Assembly (NCBI GenBank): GCA_046328505.1
Contig: JAXLWL010000005.1
Location: forward strand, 372,001 to 436,000
From: JBDHWG01 sp046328505
GTDB taxonomy: Bacteria > Chloroflexota > Anaerolineae > Epilineales > JAHCIE01
Length of the DNA stretch: 64,000 nucleotides
Direction: 5' to 3'
How positions within the stretch are numbered: position 1 is the stretch's first letter; each line of letters starts with the position of its first letter. Below, piece after piece: positions 41,300 through 49,334 of the stretch. A model generated the notes under the pieces. It was not told the DNA's origin. It worked only from the letters and a program-made list of their open reading frames with translations, and did no database searches. The position numbers were made by a program, and so were the translations under genes.

Positions 41300-42646
41300 C
41301 TATCGCCTGGCAGCGCTCCTGTCAAAAGTCTCTCTAGACAAACGCTCGCGGATGATGTCCTCTAGCGTCGGCTGGCCCAGGCACTCCAACTCGTAGCGCA
41401 CGCGGACCGCGGGCACGTCGATACGCATCACGCGTCGGAGGTCGATCGGCGTACCGAGAATGACCGCATCGACGTTGGTGGCGCGAATCGTGGCTTCGAG
41501 GTCGCGGATCTGCCCCTCACTGTATCCCATCGCTGGCAGCACGTCGCGCGCCTGAGGGTAGTGCGCGAAGACGTCGCGGATCGAGCCGACGGCGAACTCC
41601 ACCGGCGCGACGATGTGCGCCCCGAGCCGCTCGGCGGCCACGCGCCCCGCACCGAACGGCATGTCACCGTGGGTGAGCGTCGGCCCATCCTCCACCACCA
41701 GGACGCGCTTGCCGGCCAACGCTGCGCCGTCGTCTACCGTGATACGCGACGCCGCGTCGACCATGAGGGCGTCGGGATTGGCGGCGCGAATGTTGGTCCG
41801 CACCGTCTCGATGTCCCCCGGCGCGGCCGTGTCCTCTTTGTTGATGACCACCACATCGGCCATGCGCAGGTTGGCCTCGCCAGGGTGGTAGCGCAGCTCG
41901 TGGCCGGGCCGCAACGGGTCGGCGACGACGATGTGCAAGTCGGGAGTGTAAAACGGCAGGTCGTTGTTTCCCCCATCCCACACGATCACGTCCGCTTCGG
42001 CTTCGGCTTGCGCCAGGATACGCGCGTAGTCGACGCCGGCGTAGATGACCGCGCCCATGTCGAGGTAAGGCTCGTACTCCTCGCGTTCTTCCAGCGTGCA
42101 GCGGTAGCGGTCGAGGTCGTCGTAGGCTGCGAAACGCTGGACGACCTGCTCGGCGAGCGCGCCGTAGGGCATGGGGTGGCGGACCGCGACGACTCGCCTC
42201 CCCATCTCGCGCAGAACGCGCACGACGTAACGGCTCGTCTGGCTCTTGCCGCTGCCCGTGCGCACGGCGCAGACGGCGACGACGGGACGCTGCGCTGTCA
42301 GCGTCGTGCGGTTCGGGCCGAGCAGGCGGAAGTCGGCGCCCGCCGCCAGGACGCGGGACGCGCGGTGCATGACATACTCGTGGGAGCCGTCGCTGTAAGC
42401 GAAGATAACCTCGTCGACGCTGTGTTCGGCGATCAGGCGCTCCAGGTCGGCTTCGGGGTAGATGGGAATGCCGTCCGGGTAGAGCGAACCAGCGAGGGAT
42501 GGAGGATAGACGCGGTTCTCGGCGCCGGGGATCTGGGTCGCGGTGAAGGCGACGACCTCAGCATACGGGTTGTCGCGGTAGACGAGGTTGAAGTTGTGGA
42601 AGTCGCGGCCCGCCGCGCCCAGGATGATGACACGGGTTCGGGACAT
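41300..42646 (-). CDS. COG2403-type predicted GTPase (cyclic 2,3-diphosphoglycerate synthetase-like)
   Basis: A 448-aa protein with an N-terminal Rossmann/CoA-binding-like domain (RVIILGAAGRDFHNFN, EVVAFTATQIPGAENR) and a P-loop domain (AVRTGSGKSQTSRYVV), plus VIVWDGGNNDLPFY and VVINKEDTAAP. This layout matches the COG2403 family, some of which are annotated as cyclic 2,3-diphosphoglycerate synthetase in archaea. The role in bacteria is not settled. GGAG precedes the ATG at 42646; the frame beyond is shadow. It follows the flavoprotein gene by 25 nt. Confidence 0.75.
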   Translation of the reverse strand: MSRTRVIILGAAGRDFHNFNLVYRDNPYAEVVAFTATQIPGAENRVYPPSLAGSLYPDGIPIYPEADLERLIAEHSVDEVIFAYSDGSHEYVMHRASRVLAAGADFRLLGPNRTTLTAQRPVVAVCAVRTGSGKSQTSRYVVRVLREMGRRVVAVRHPMPYGALAEQVVQRFAAYDDLDRYRCTLEEREEYEPYLDMGAVIYAGVDYARILAQAEAEADVIVWDGGNNDLPFYTPDLHIVVADPLRPGHELRYHPGEANLRMADVVVINKEDTAAPGDIETVRTNIRAANPDALMVDAASRITVDDGAALAGKRVLVVEDGPTLTHGDMPFGAGRVAAERLGAHIVAPVEFAVGSIRDVFAHYPQARDVLPAMGYSEGQIRDLEATIRATNVDAVILGTPIDLRRVMRIDVPAVRVRYELECLGQPTLEDIIRERLSRETFDRSAARR

Positions 42647-42671
42647 GGTGTCTCCACGCCAGGGTGAGTGC

Positions 42672-43184
42672 TCAGCCGTGCAGGCGAGCGCGCACAGTGG
42701 CCAGGATGGTCTCAGTCGGCGCGAGGCCATGCTCGGTCGGCTCGGGGTCAACGATGCTGATCCCCCACTCGTGCAGCGTGGCGAGGGACGACGCCGTGCG
42801 GGGGTGTCGCCACAGCCCAGGGTTGAGGGAGGGAGCGACGATGACCGGCGCGCCATGCCCGATGGCCTCGCTGGTCAGGGAGAGGGGGAGGCTGTCGGCG
42901 ATGCCCTGCGCCAGCTTGTTGAGGGTGTTGAAGGTGCACGGGGCGACGAGGACGATACCAGGCTCAGGGCGCGGCAGAATGGCGGCGTCGAAGTAGCTCT
43001 CGACGAGGCGGTGGCCGGGCAGGCGCACAAGCTCGCGCGGGCTGATGACCTGCCGCGCGTTGGGCGTGGGCAACGTCAGCACGCGCAGCCCGAGCGTACC
43101 CAGGCCGGCGATGAGCTCGGGGACACGGAAGGCGTAGACGGAGCCGGTGACGACGAGGTAGGCCAACGTTGGCGACTCGCTCAT
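42672..43184 (-). CDS. flavoprotein-family enzyme (UbiX/PPCDC-like)
   Basis: A 170-aa flavoprotein fold protein: LVVTGSVYAFRVPELIAGL at the N-terminus, FDAAILPRPEPGIVLVAPCTFNTLNKLAQGIADSLPLS (in part) as the flavin-binding loop, and GAPVIVAPSLNPGLW. Close in type to phosphopantothenoylcysteine decarboxylase and UbiX, but the family-specific residues for either are not clear. It forms an operon with the GTPase gene downstream. GAGAGG precedes the ATG. Confidence 0.75.
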   Translation of the reverse strand: MSESPTLAYLVVTGSVYAFRVPELIAGLGTLGLRVLTLPTPNARQVISPRELVRLPGHRLVESYFDAAILPRPEPGIVLVAPCTFNTLNKLAQGIADSLPLSLTSEAIGHGAPVIVAPSLNPGLWRHPRTASSLATLHEWGISIVDPEPTEHGLAPTETILATVRARLHG

Positions 43185-43259
43185 GGATGACCTCTCACGG
43201 GGGTGAAAAAGACTCCAGCCCTACGGCCTGGGGAGGCGTAGGGCTGGACCTATGGAAGG

Positions 43260-43352
43260 CGGAGGGGGAGGGATTTGAACCCTCGACGGGGGGTTAAGCC
43301 CCCGTAGGCGCTTAGCAGGCGCCCGCACTAGACCTGGCTATGCGACCCCCCC
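43260..43352 (-). tRNA. tRNA-Ser (GCU anticodon)
   Basis: A 93-nt tRNA with a long variable arm. The anticodon loop contains GCT in CTGCTAA. The acceptor stem is seven G's at 43352-43346 paired with CCCCTCC. The T arm is GAGGGTTCAAATCCCTC. CCA is not encoded. Confidence 0.92.
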
Positions 43353-43418
43353 AGGTTGCGGAAGTTATTATAGCATATCTGGCCGACGTGGTCAAGCGTC
43401 TCGAGTCACGTCGCGAGG

Positions 43419-43506
43419 CGGAGGGAGAGGGATTCGAACCCCCGATGAGGTCAGGCCCCATAGCGGTTTTCAAGACCGCCGCAATCGTCCACTCTGCCAT
43501 CCCTCC
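43419..43506 (-). tRNA. tRNA-Ser (UGA anticodon)
   Basis: An 88-nt tRNA with a long variable arm, GGAGGGA/TCCCTCC acceptor and anticodon loop CTTGAAA (TGA). This is a normal serine isoacceptor that reads UCA codons, not a UGA suppressor. It lies in tandem with the other tRNA-Ser and downstream of serS. Confidence 0.92.
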
Positions 43507-43632
43507 ACATAGAAAGGCAGTCTGGCATTCGTTAGATGAGCAAGTTGTTCCCGGTCTTACGCGAGCCGCAGGCGCAAGTGACGAGGCGAGGAGGTGACGA
43601 GGTGATAGGACGACTGCCTTCACCGACCCCGT

Positions 43633-43748
43633 CATTGCGAGCGAACGCGAAGCAATCCCCCGCCCTTGTGACAGATCGTCTAGCGCACGAATGCATTGTC
43701 ACCCAGCGGGAGGTTGCTTCGTCGTCCTACCGTCCTCCTCGCAACGAC
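43633..43748. repeat. composite interspersed repeat
   Basis: Begins with CATTGCGAGCG...GAAGCAATC and ends with GGTTGCTTCGTCGTCCTAC and CGTCCTCCTCGCAACGAC. It fills most of the 43507-43814 gap between the tRNA genes and serS. Confidence 0.75.
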
Positions 43749-43814
43749 GCCGTATCTCGTGAGGGTGAGCGCAAGTGAAGCAATTGCCCGTCACCCCGTC
43801 ACTCCGTCGCGATT

Positions 43815-45086
43815 TCACTTCCCTGGCGGTGCGATGACGTCGACGCGCATGTAGGGGCGGAGCACCTCCGGCACGACCACCGTCCCATCCTCCTGCTGAT
43901 AGTTCTCCAGGATGGCGATGACGGCGCGCGGCATTCCCACGCCCGAGCCGTTGAGGGTGTGGACGTACTCCGGCTTGCCGCGTGGCTCGCGGCGGAAGCG
44001 GATGTTGGCGCGCCGCGCCTGGAAATCCTCCACGTTCGAGCACGAACTGACCTCCAGCCACTCGTCCTGCCCCGGCGCCCAGACTTCAATGTCGTAGGTC
44101 TTGGTTGAGGCGAAGCCCAGGTCGCCCGTCGCCAGAAGCTTTGTGCGGTACGGCAGACCCAACCGGGCTACGGTCTCCTCGGCATTGGCGGTGAGGCGTT
44201 CCAGCTCGTCGTAGCTGGTTTCGGGCAGCACGAACTTGTACATCTCGACCTTGTCGAACTGGTGGCCGCGCTTGATGCCGCGCACGTCGCGGCCTGCCGC
44301 CATCTTCTCGCGGCGGAAGCACGGGGTATACGCCGTCCAGTTCATCGGCAGTTGTGCGGCGTCCAGGATTTCGCCCGACGGGATGTTGGTCAGCGGCACT
44401 TCGGCCGTCGGCACCATCCAGAAGTCTTCCTCTACGTCGTGGTAGAGGTTGTCGCGGAACTTGGGCAACTGCCCGGCGGCCCACATACACGCTTCGCGCA
44501 CCATGAACGGGGTGTACATCTCGGTGTAGCCCTGCTCGGCGTGCAGGTCCAGGCACCACTGGATGAGTGAGCGCTGGAGGCGCGCGCCCAGCCCCCTGAG
44601 GACGTAGAAGCGCGAGCCGCTGAGCTTGATGCCCGCCTCGAAGTCGATGATGCCCAGGGCCTCGCCCAGTTCCCAGTGCGGCAAGGGCGTGAAGTCGAAC
44701 TGGCGTGGCTCGGCCACCTCGCGGAGAACGACGTTGTGGCTCTCGTCGCCGAGCGGGACATCGGCGGCCGGGATGTTGGGGATCTCGCGCAGCAGCGTGT
44801 CGCGTTCCGTTTCTACCGCGGCGACGGTCGGCTCCATGTCCTTGATGCGGTCGCCGAGCGCGCGCATCGCCTCGATGTGGGCCGGGCGCTCCTCTTTCGG
44901 CAGCTTGCCGGTCTGCTTCGAGCCGGCGTTGAGCTCGGCCTTCATCGTCTCGATCTGGTAGAGCAGGGAACGTCGCTGCTCGTCCAGCGCCAGGACGCGG
45001 TCCACGATGCCCGGATTGTCCTCGCGCTTGACCAGCGCCGCGCGCACTGTGTCGGGATTCTCTCGGATAAGGTTGATGTCTAGCAT
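43815..45086 (-). CDS. serS: serine--tRNA ligase
   Basis: Class II synthetase (423 aa) with an N-terminal coiled-coil arm (about 28-100) that grips the long variable arm of tRNA-Ser, and the class II core: motif 1 region PHWELGEALGIID, motif 2 (CFRREKMAAGRDVRGIKRGHQFDKVEMY in part) and motif 3 (LNGSGVGMPRAVIAILENYQ). GGAGGTAGAGT precedes the ATG. Expression is probably controlled by the T-box leader. The two tRNA-Ser genes lie 310-560 nt downstream. Confidence 0.95.
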   Translation of the reverse strand: MLDINLIRENPDTVRAALVKREDNPGIVDRVLALDEQRRSLLYQIETMKAELNAGSKQTGKLPKEERPAHIEAMRALGDRIKDMEPTVAAVETERDTLLREIPNIPAADVPLGDESHNVVLREVAEPRQFDFTPLPHWELGEALGIIDFEAGIKLSGSRFYVLRGLGARLQRSLIQWCLDLHAEQGYTEMYTPFMVREACMWAAGQLPKFRDNLYHDVEEDFWMVPTAEVPLTNIPSGEILDAAQLPMNWTAYTPCFRREKMAAGRDVRGIKRGHQFDKVEMYKFVLPETSYDELERLTANAEETVARLGLPYRTKLLATGDLGFASTKTYDIEVWAPGQDEWLEVSSCSNVEDFQARRANIRFRREPRGKPEYVHTLNGSGVGMPRAVIAILENYQQEDGTVVVPEVLRPYMRVDVIAPPGK

Positions 45087-45114
45087 ACTCTACCTCCAAA
45101 AAGGATTGGGGCAA

Positions 45115-45366
45115 CAAAAAAGCTCCTCGTCCATACAGGACGAGGAGTGCTCGTGGTGCCACCTGGGTTCGCCCGCTGCGGTCAGGCAGTGGGCCTCAAC
45201 GTCTCCATATCGGGGAGCGGCCGGCTCCCTTAGTCGGCGGATGCCGTTTCCGGGAGCAGCTCGGGAGGGGAACGTCGGGCTGCCGCTGCCGCCTCGCACC
45301 ATCCGGCGGCTCTCTGAAGTCGGCGCGACCCGCGCATGTCTCCGTCAACGCGGTCTATGTCTCATT
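45115..45366 (-). promoter_or_regulatory. T-box riboswitch of serS
   Basis: The 250-nt leader includes the stem I signature CAGAGAGCCGCC...GGTGCGAGGCGGC, the conserved T-box sequence CCAGGTGGCACCACGAG (revcomp of about 45151-45167) and a strong terminator: CTCCTCGTCC/GGACGAGGAG with T7 (45115-45147). Uncharged tRNA-Ser would pair with the TGG bulge and prevent termination. The specifier codon was not fixed by eye; TCC in the TTCCCCTCC stretch is a candidate. Confidence 0.85.
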
Positions 45367-45372
45367 GAACTT

Positions 45373-45401
45373 AGTATATCACAGCCTGCCCCGCGCGTCA
45401 A
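45373..45401 (-). promoter_or_regulatory. promoter of the serS T-box transcript
   Basis: Minus strand TTGACG (45401-45396), a 17-nt spacer and TATACT (45378-45373), with TGA extended -10. Confidence 0.8.
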
Positions 45402-45454
45402 AGCCTGAACGGATGATTGCCACATCCGTCGGATGAGTGAGCGGGGCTACCTGG

Positions 45455-46015
45455 CTACGAGCCGGCGCTTCCCTCGGCCGGCGCTTGCGCGGGCGGTGGC
45501 GGGGCATCGGGGGCAGGAGCGCCGCCGAGTGGATCGGCGACACCAAGCGCCTGGGCGAGCTGCGCGACCGCCGCCTTCTCCGCGTCGGAGACCTCGACGC
45601 CGCCGAAGCCGAAGCTCGTGTTCTCCTTGGCGGCGTGGGCCACTGCCGCGGCAATCCCGATCAGCCACTCCTTGAAGCCCTGCCCGTCGTCGCCGCCCTT
45701 CTCGGCGAGCATGGTGGACGTCTGCCCCAACTGGGCTGCGGCCTGGCTCACCACCTCCGCGGGGCTCTTGCCCTTGATATCTTCTGGCTTGGCCGCGTTA
45801 TGATCTTGCGCCAGCTCTACAGCGACGCCCTGGATCAATGCATTCGGCGAGCCGGCCTGCTTGACGGTGGCCAGCGCCTTGGCGACGGCGTAGCTTTCTT
45901 TGCTGACGCCAATGGGGCCGCTGGGGCTGGACGCGGAAACGGCGAGGGCGACGGTCATCGGCGACTGAAGCAGCAGCTTCCATTCTTCAGGCGTGAAATT
46001 GTCTTTGACTGCCAT
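45455..46015 (-). CDS. conserved protein of unknown function
   Basis: A 186-aa protein beginning MAVKDNFTPEEWKLLLQSPMTVALAVSASSPSG, with helical Ala-rich sequence and a Pro/Ala/Gly-rich tail. It is predicted cytoplasmic with no membrane helix. GGAGG precedes the ATG at 46015; the longer frame is rejected. It reminds me of TerB-like small helical proteins, but no key residues settle this. Confidence 0.65.
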   Translation of the reverse strand: MAVKDNFTPEEWKLLLQSPMTVALAVSASSPSGPIGVSKESYAVAKALATVKQAGSPNALIQGVAVELAQDHNAAKPEDIKGKSPAEVVSQAAAQLGQTSTMLAEKGGDDGQGFKEWLIGIAAAVAHAAKENTSFGFGGVEVSDAEKAAVAQLAQALGVADPLGGAPAPDAPPPPAQAPAEGSAGS

Positions 46016-46107
46016 TGTACCTCCGGCATGGTTAGTATTCGTCACATGACTGTTATCATTATCGTTGATTTGGCTGCCATGTCAACGCGGAGGCGGCCGG
46101 ATGCAGC

Positions 46108-46138
46108 AAGGCCACCCATGGCGAGGGTGGCCTTCTTC
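46108..46138. terminator. hairpin terminator
   Basis: AAGGCCACCC (46108-46117) pairs with GGGTGGCCTT (46125-46134) and is followed on the plus strand by CTTCT. On the minus strand it follows the small gene at 46160. Confidence 0.55.
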
Positions 46139-46159
46139 TCTGCCGACGCAGGTGTGCGG

Positions 46160-46375
46160 CTACTCGATGAAGCCGGTCTCGATGATGCGCGCGACACGTT
46201 CCCGCGCGGTGCGACGTCGCTGTGCCTGATGCGCAGCAGCGGAGTCGACGCGGCCGGCGTTCTCGATGTCTTGCGTGTTCCGGTCGATGACGCCGGTCTC
46301 AGCGGGTTTTGTCCTGCCCTTCGGGTGATCCATCGCGATAATCTTGTCGAGGATGTCATCGATTCGCTTGGTCAT
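46160..46375 (-). CDS. small basic protein, unknown function
   Basis: A 71-aa highly charged protein (MTKRIDDILDKIIAMDHPKG, then a basic C-terminus RRRTARERVARIIETGF). GGAGGAG lies just before the ATG at 46375, which supports translation. The longer frame to 46507 has no such signal. Confidence 0.55.
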   Translation of the reverse strand: MTKRIDDILDKIIAMDHPKGRTKPAETGVIDRNTQDIENAGRVDSAAAHQAQRRRTARERVARIIETGFIE

Positions 46376-46541
46376 AACTCCTCCCGGTGTTCGCCGTCTA
46401 ATCCGATATATGGCAAACAGCGTGCCAACATTCCTGCATGCCGCCGGGAATGCACCGTGGATTCGCGGGAGAAGCACGAACGCGCTTATAATGGACGGCT
46501 GATCCACAATAGAACGCTACGCTCGAAGGGAATGGGCGCTT

Positions 46542-47180
46542 ATGAATACAGCATCGAAGTGGCGGTGGACTCTCATCGCCGCGCTGCTTGTTGGGGTTGG
46601 ATTGCTGGCCGGCTGTAGCGGCTGGCCTTTCGGGTCATCTCAGACGGCAGAGGCTACGGCGGTTCCCGCGGCGACCGGCGCGCCCGTCGCCCTGGCGCCC
46701 ACGCGCGCGCCGACCAACACGGCCACGCCGCGACCCACGGCGACGCGCACTGCTGAGCCGTCGCCGACGGCCAGGCCGAGCAAGACTCCTACCAGGGCGC
46801 CCGAGGCTACGGCGGCGACCGGCCCTAAAAAGGTTGTCATCACCGAGGCCGACGTCGCCAAGTTCGTGTCGGAAGGGGCGCTTGCGCAGTACGGCGCGGA
46901 TGTTAGCGGATTGAACGTGCGGTTCGCCGACGGGCGGATGCACCTCACGGCAGACAACGCGACCTACGGCTTCATGTCATTGAGCAACATCGACCTCGTG
47001 GGACGTCCGGTGGCGCGCGACGGGGTCGTGACGCTGAACATAGAGTCCATGTCACCCGGCGGGTTTGTGTCTTCGATGGTGCCGGGCATGGCGAATCAGG
47101 CCCTGGCACAGTACACGTCGAAGTGGTATGTCGACGACGTGAAAGTCCTCAACGGCCGGGTCGAGCTGACGGTCCGCTAA
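46542..47180 (+). CDS. lipoprotein with Pro/Thr linker
   Basis: A 212-aa protein with lipobox GLLAGC (Cys at 25), a low-complexity Ala/Thr/Pro linker (about 35-95) and a C-terminal beta-rich domain (VVITEADVAKFVSEGALAQYG...LNVRFADGRMHLTADN...LNIESMSPGGF). The domain resembles the lipid-binding DUF2993/LmeA type also seen in the gene at 48904. TATAAT at 46487-46492 may be its -10. It is convergent with the OsmC gene, 15 nt apart. Confidence 0.72.
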   Translation: MNTASKWRWTLIAALLVGVGLLAGCSGWPFGSSQTAEATAVPAATGAPVALAPTRAPTNTATPRPTATRTAEPSPTARPSKTPTRAPEATAATGPKKVVITEADVAKFVSEGALAQYGADVSGLNVRFADGRMHLTADNATYGFMSLSNIDLVGRPVARDGVVTLNIESMSPGGFVSSMVPGMANQALAQYTSKWYVDDVKVLNGRVELTVR

Positions 47181-47195
47181 AAGATGTCTTCCCGG

Positions 47196-47609
47196 CTACG
47201 CTGGTCTCGCAACAACCTCAATACGCACGTCGGTCGCGGCCGCGACCGTTCGATACAGCAGTCAGCCGTCCCGGTATCGCCCCACCAGGACGGCTGCCTC
47301 GTTTTCGCTCGGCCCGACGAATGTGAAGCGCATGTCGATGTGCTCGAAGGCGGCGACGTCTGGGCGTCTGTAGCCGTCTATCTGCACCTCCATGTGCTTG
47401 ATGCCGATACCGAGCTGTTGCGCCGCGCCTTCGATGAGGGTAACACCGCACGACGAGATACCGACCAGAAAGGCTTCGCCGGAGTTGATCTCGCCGTTCA
47501 TCGCGGAGCTTTCGATGACGATGGCGTGCTGGCGCACTGAGTTCAGCGTGCGGCCCACTTGGCCGACGCTCTCAGACCTCGCGCTGTAGTTGGGGGTTGG
47601 CTGAGACAC
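47196..47609 (-). CDS. OsmC-family peroxidase with in-frame TGA at the second conserved cysteine (probable selenoprotein)
   Basis: The frame from GTG at 47609 (AGGAGG with 5-nt spacing, overlapping the MFS stop) is interrupted only by TGA at 47264-47262. Before it: the first OsmC cysteine in FLVGISSCGVTLIEGAA. After it: LLYRTVAAATDVRIEVVARPA, then TAG at 47198-47196. Read through, it is 137 aa, normal for OsmC. TGA sits after Gly as in E. coli AKAG-C-PVSQVL, the second redox cysteine. A 7-bp hairpin starts 13 nt downstream. Selenocysteine is the likeliest reading. Standard callers would stop at 47262 and lose the C-terminal strand. Confidence 0.75.
47231..47248 (-). promoter_or_regulatory. 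candidate bacterial SECIS element (OsmC gene)
   Basis: CGGTCGC (47248-47242) pairs perfectly with GCGACCG (47237-47231) around loop GGCC. It begins 13 nt after the TGA, within the usual SECIS window. It is also in the coding frame. Confidence 0.45.
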
Positions 47610-47618
47610 GGGAACCTC

Positions 47619-48893
47619 CTATTTCGTCTCTTCTGGTGGCCGTACAGTCTTGAAGTCGCGGTAGAGTAACAGATCGTAGACGATCTTGAGGCCGCCGGCG
47701 ATGAAAAACGGCGCGCTGATGAGCGCCGGAATCGCGAGCATCGGCCCGACGAGCACCGGCGAGATGCCCGCGCCAATGGTGCGCGCGACGCCTGTGATGC
47801 CTGACGCCGCCGAGCGCTCCGACGGGCGGACGACGGCCATGACATACGACTGGCGCGTCGGCACGTCCATCTGGGAAATGCTGAAGCGCAGGAGGAGCAC
47901 AATGATGGCCAGGGGCAGGGTCGGCATCAGCGGCACCAGCATCAAGAGGATGTTCGATGGGATGTGGGTGAACACCATCGTGTTGATGAGGCCGAAGCGC
48001 GCGGCGAGGCGGACGGCGAGAAGTGACGAGATGCCGGCCAGGACGTTGGCGCCGAAGAAGATCGCGCCGAGCAGCCCCGGGTCTACCCCGAACTTCACTG
48101 TGAACCAGTAGGCGACGATGGTCTGCACGACGAAGCCGCCGGCGAAGGCGTCCAGGGCGAACAGTGCCGAGAGCCGCATGACGATTTTCTGGGAGCCGTG
48201 CAGGCCGAACTTCGCGCTCAACGTGTTCGATCGACGCGCCAGATCCGCGAGGGACGCCTCCACATTGGGTGAGACGCGCAGAAAGAGGATGAACAGGAGG
48301 GCGCCGACCATAGCGTAGCCCAGGACGACGACCCGGTAGCTATCCAGAGGCGGCCAGCCGTGGTTCTGGAGCATCTGGGCGAGAGCGCCAGCCAGGAGAG
48401 CGCCAAGAGCGGTTGTGAACGAGCCGACGAGATTGTACCAGGCGAAGACCTGGGTGCGGCGCTCGGACGGGAAGAGCTGGGTCAGTGACGCCTGCTCGAC
48501 CGACAGGAAGGGGCCGACCTCGTTGCCGCTGGGGCTGATGACGCCGATGGTAGCGGCGACGATGAGGAGGATGTAGTTGCTCGTGAAGGCGAACACGATG
48601 CCCGCTATGACCATGAGCGCCGCGCCGGCGAGGAGCGTGCGCCGCCGCCCCAGGCGATCGGCCTGTGTCGTCAGCCACAGCGAGATGGCCGTGTCACCCA
48701 ACAGGGTGAAGGTCAGGAGCAGGCCGACCTGCGTCGTCGTCAGACCCACCTCAACGAGGTACAGCACCAGCACCACGGACAGGAATCCGTAGCCGAACAG
48801 GCGCAGAAGTCGCGTCAGGAAGAGCAGGCGTCCGTCAGGCGGCAGGATGGCATAGACGGCGCGCGGCGAGAGGCTGGCGGAGTCGGTGCTCAC
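47619..48893 (-). CDS. MFS transporter
   Basis: A 424-aa major facilitator with about 12 membrane helices. The loop between helices 2 and 3 has WLTTQADRLGRRRTLL, the family's motif A. It starts with GTG after AAGGAG. It ends 9 nt before the OsmC gene, and its stop overlaps that gene's ribosome binding site, so the two are translationally coupled. Substrate unknown; a drug or metabolite exporter is likely. Confidence 0.88.
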   Translation of the reverse strand: MSTDSASLSPRAVYAILPPDGRLLFLTRLLRLFGYGFLSVVLVLYLVEVGLTTTQVGLLLTFTLLGDTAISLWLTTQADRLGRRRTLLAGAALMVIAGIVFAFTSNYILLIVAATIGVISPSGNEVGPFLSVEQASLTQLFPSERRTQVFAWYNLVGSFTTALGALLAGALAQMLQNHGWPPLDSYRVVVLGYAMVGALLFILFLRVSPNVEASLADLARRSNTLSAKFGLHGSQKIVMRLSALFALDAFAGGFVVQTIVAYWFTVKFGVDPGLLGAIFFGANVLAGISSLLAVRLAARFGLINTMVFTHIPSNILLMLVPLMPTLPLAIIVLLLRFSISQMDVPTRQSYVMAVVRPSERSAASGITGVARTIGAGISPVLVGPMLAIPALISAPFFIAGGLKIVYDLLLYRDFKTVRPPEETK

Positions 48894-48903
48894 GAGAGGC
48901 TCC

Positions 48904-49329
48904 TTACTGGGGACGGGGCGGGTTCAGATGCAGAATGATGTCGGTGTTGGTCGACTCGGTATCCGTAATCGCCAGCTCCATCGCGGCCAGGAAGCGGCCG
49001 AGCGGGTCGTTGATGCGCTCCTCGACGAGCTTGAGGAACGACGTCAACACGCCCTTGAGGGGCAGCGGGAAGCCGGCGAACTCGAAGCTGTGCGCCTCGA
49101 GCCGGATCGCGTTCGACGTGGCGGTCATAGAGACGTGGACCTGCACCAAGCCCGGCAGGGCGATGAGCATGTGCATGCCCGGCAGAACGTCAATGGTCAT
49201 GCTCTCGAACACTGCCGCGCCGATGCCGCCGAGGCTGCGGCTGCGGGTGACGAGATATTGCGCCGCCAACCGACGAACGGTCCGCTCCAGGAAAGCTTCG
49301 CTGAGGGTGACAGTCGCTTCGTCGGGCAC
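48904..49329 (-). CDS. DUF2993/LmeA-like protein
   Basis: A 141-aa protein, start GTG at 49329, 5 nt after the stop of the upstream membrane protein gene, so translation is coupled. It has VTLSEAFLERTVRRLAAQ, an alternating beta region (LPGLVQVHVSMTATSNAIRLE) and a C-terminal IILHLNPPRP. It resembles lipid-binding LmeA-type domains. No signal peptide is visible from this start. The long frame to 49434 overlaps the neighbour and is not used. Confidence 0.6.
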   Translation of the reverse strand: MPDEATVTLSEAFLERTVRRLAAQYLVTRSRSLGGIGAAVFESMTIDVLPGMHMLIALPGLVQVHVSMTATSNAIRLEAHSFEFAGFPLPLKGVLTSFLKLVEERINDPLGRFLAAMELAITDTESTNTDIILHLNPPRPQ

Positions 49330-49334
49330 GAGGG

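Noticed and set aside
43419..43506. tRNA with UGA anticodon as a UGA suppressor or tRNA-Sec
   Set aside because: The anticodon UGA reads UCA serine codons. A tRNA-Sec would carry anticodon UCA and a longer acceptor stem. This is an ordinary tRNA-Ser.
47262..47609. OsmC protein ending at TGA 47262
   Set aside because: It would lack the conserved second redox residue and last strand, which follow in the same frame to TAG at 47196.
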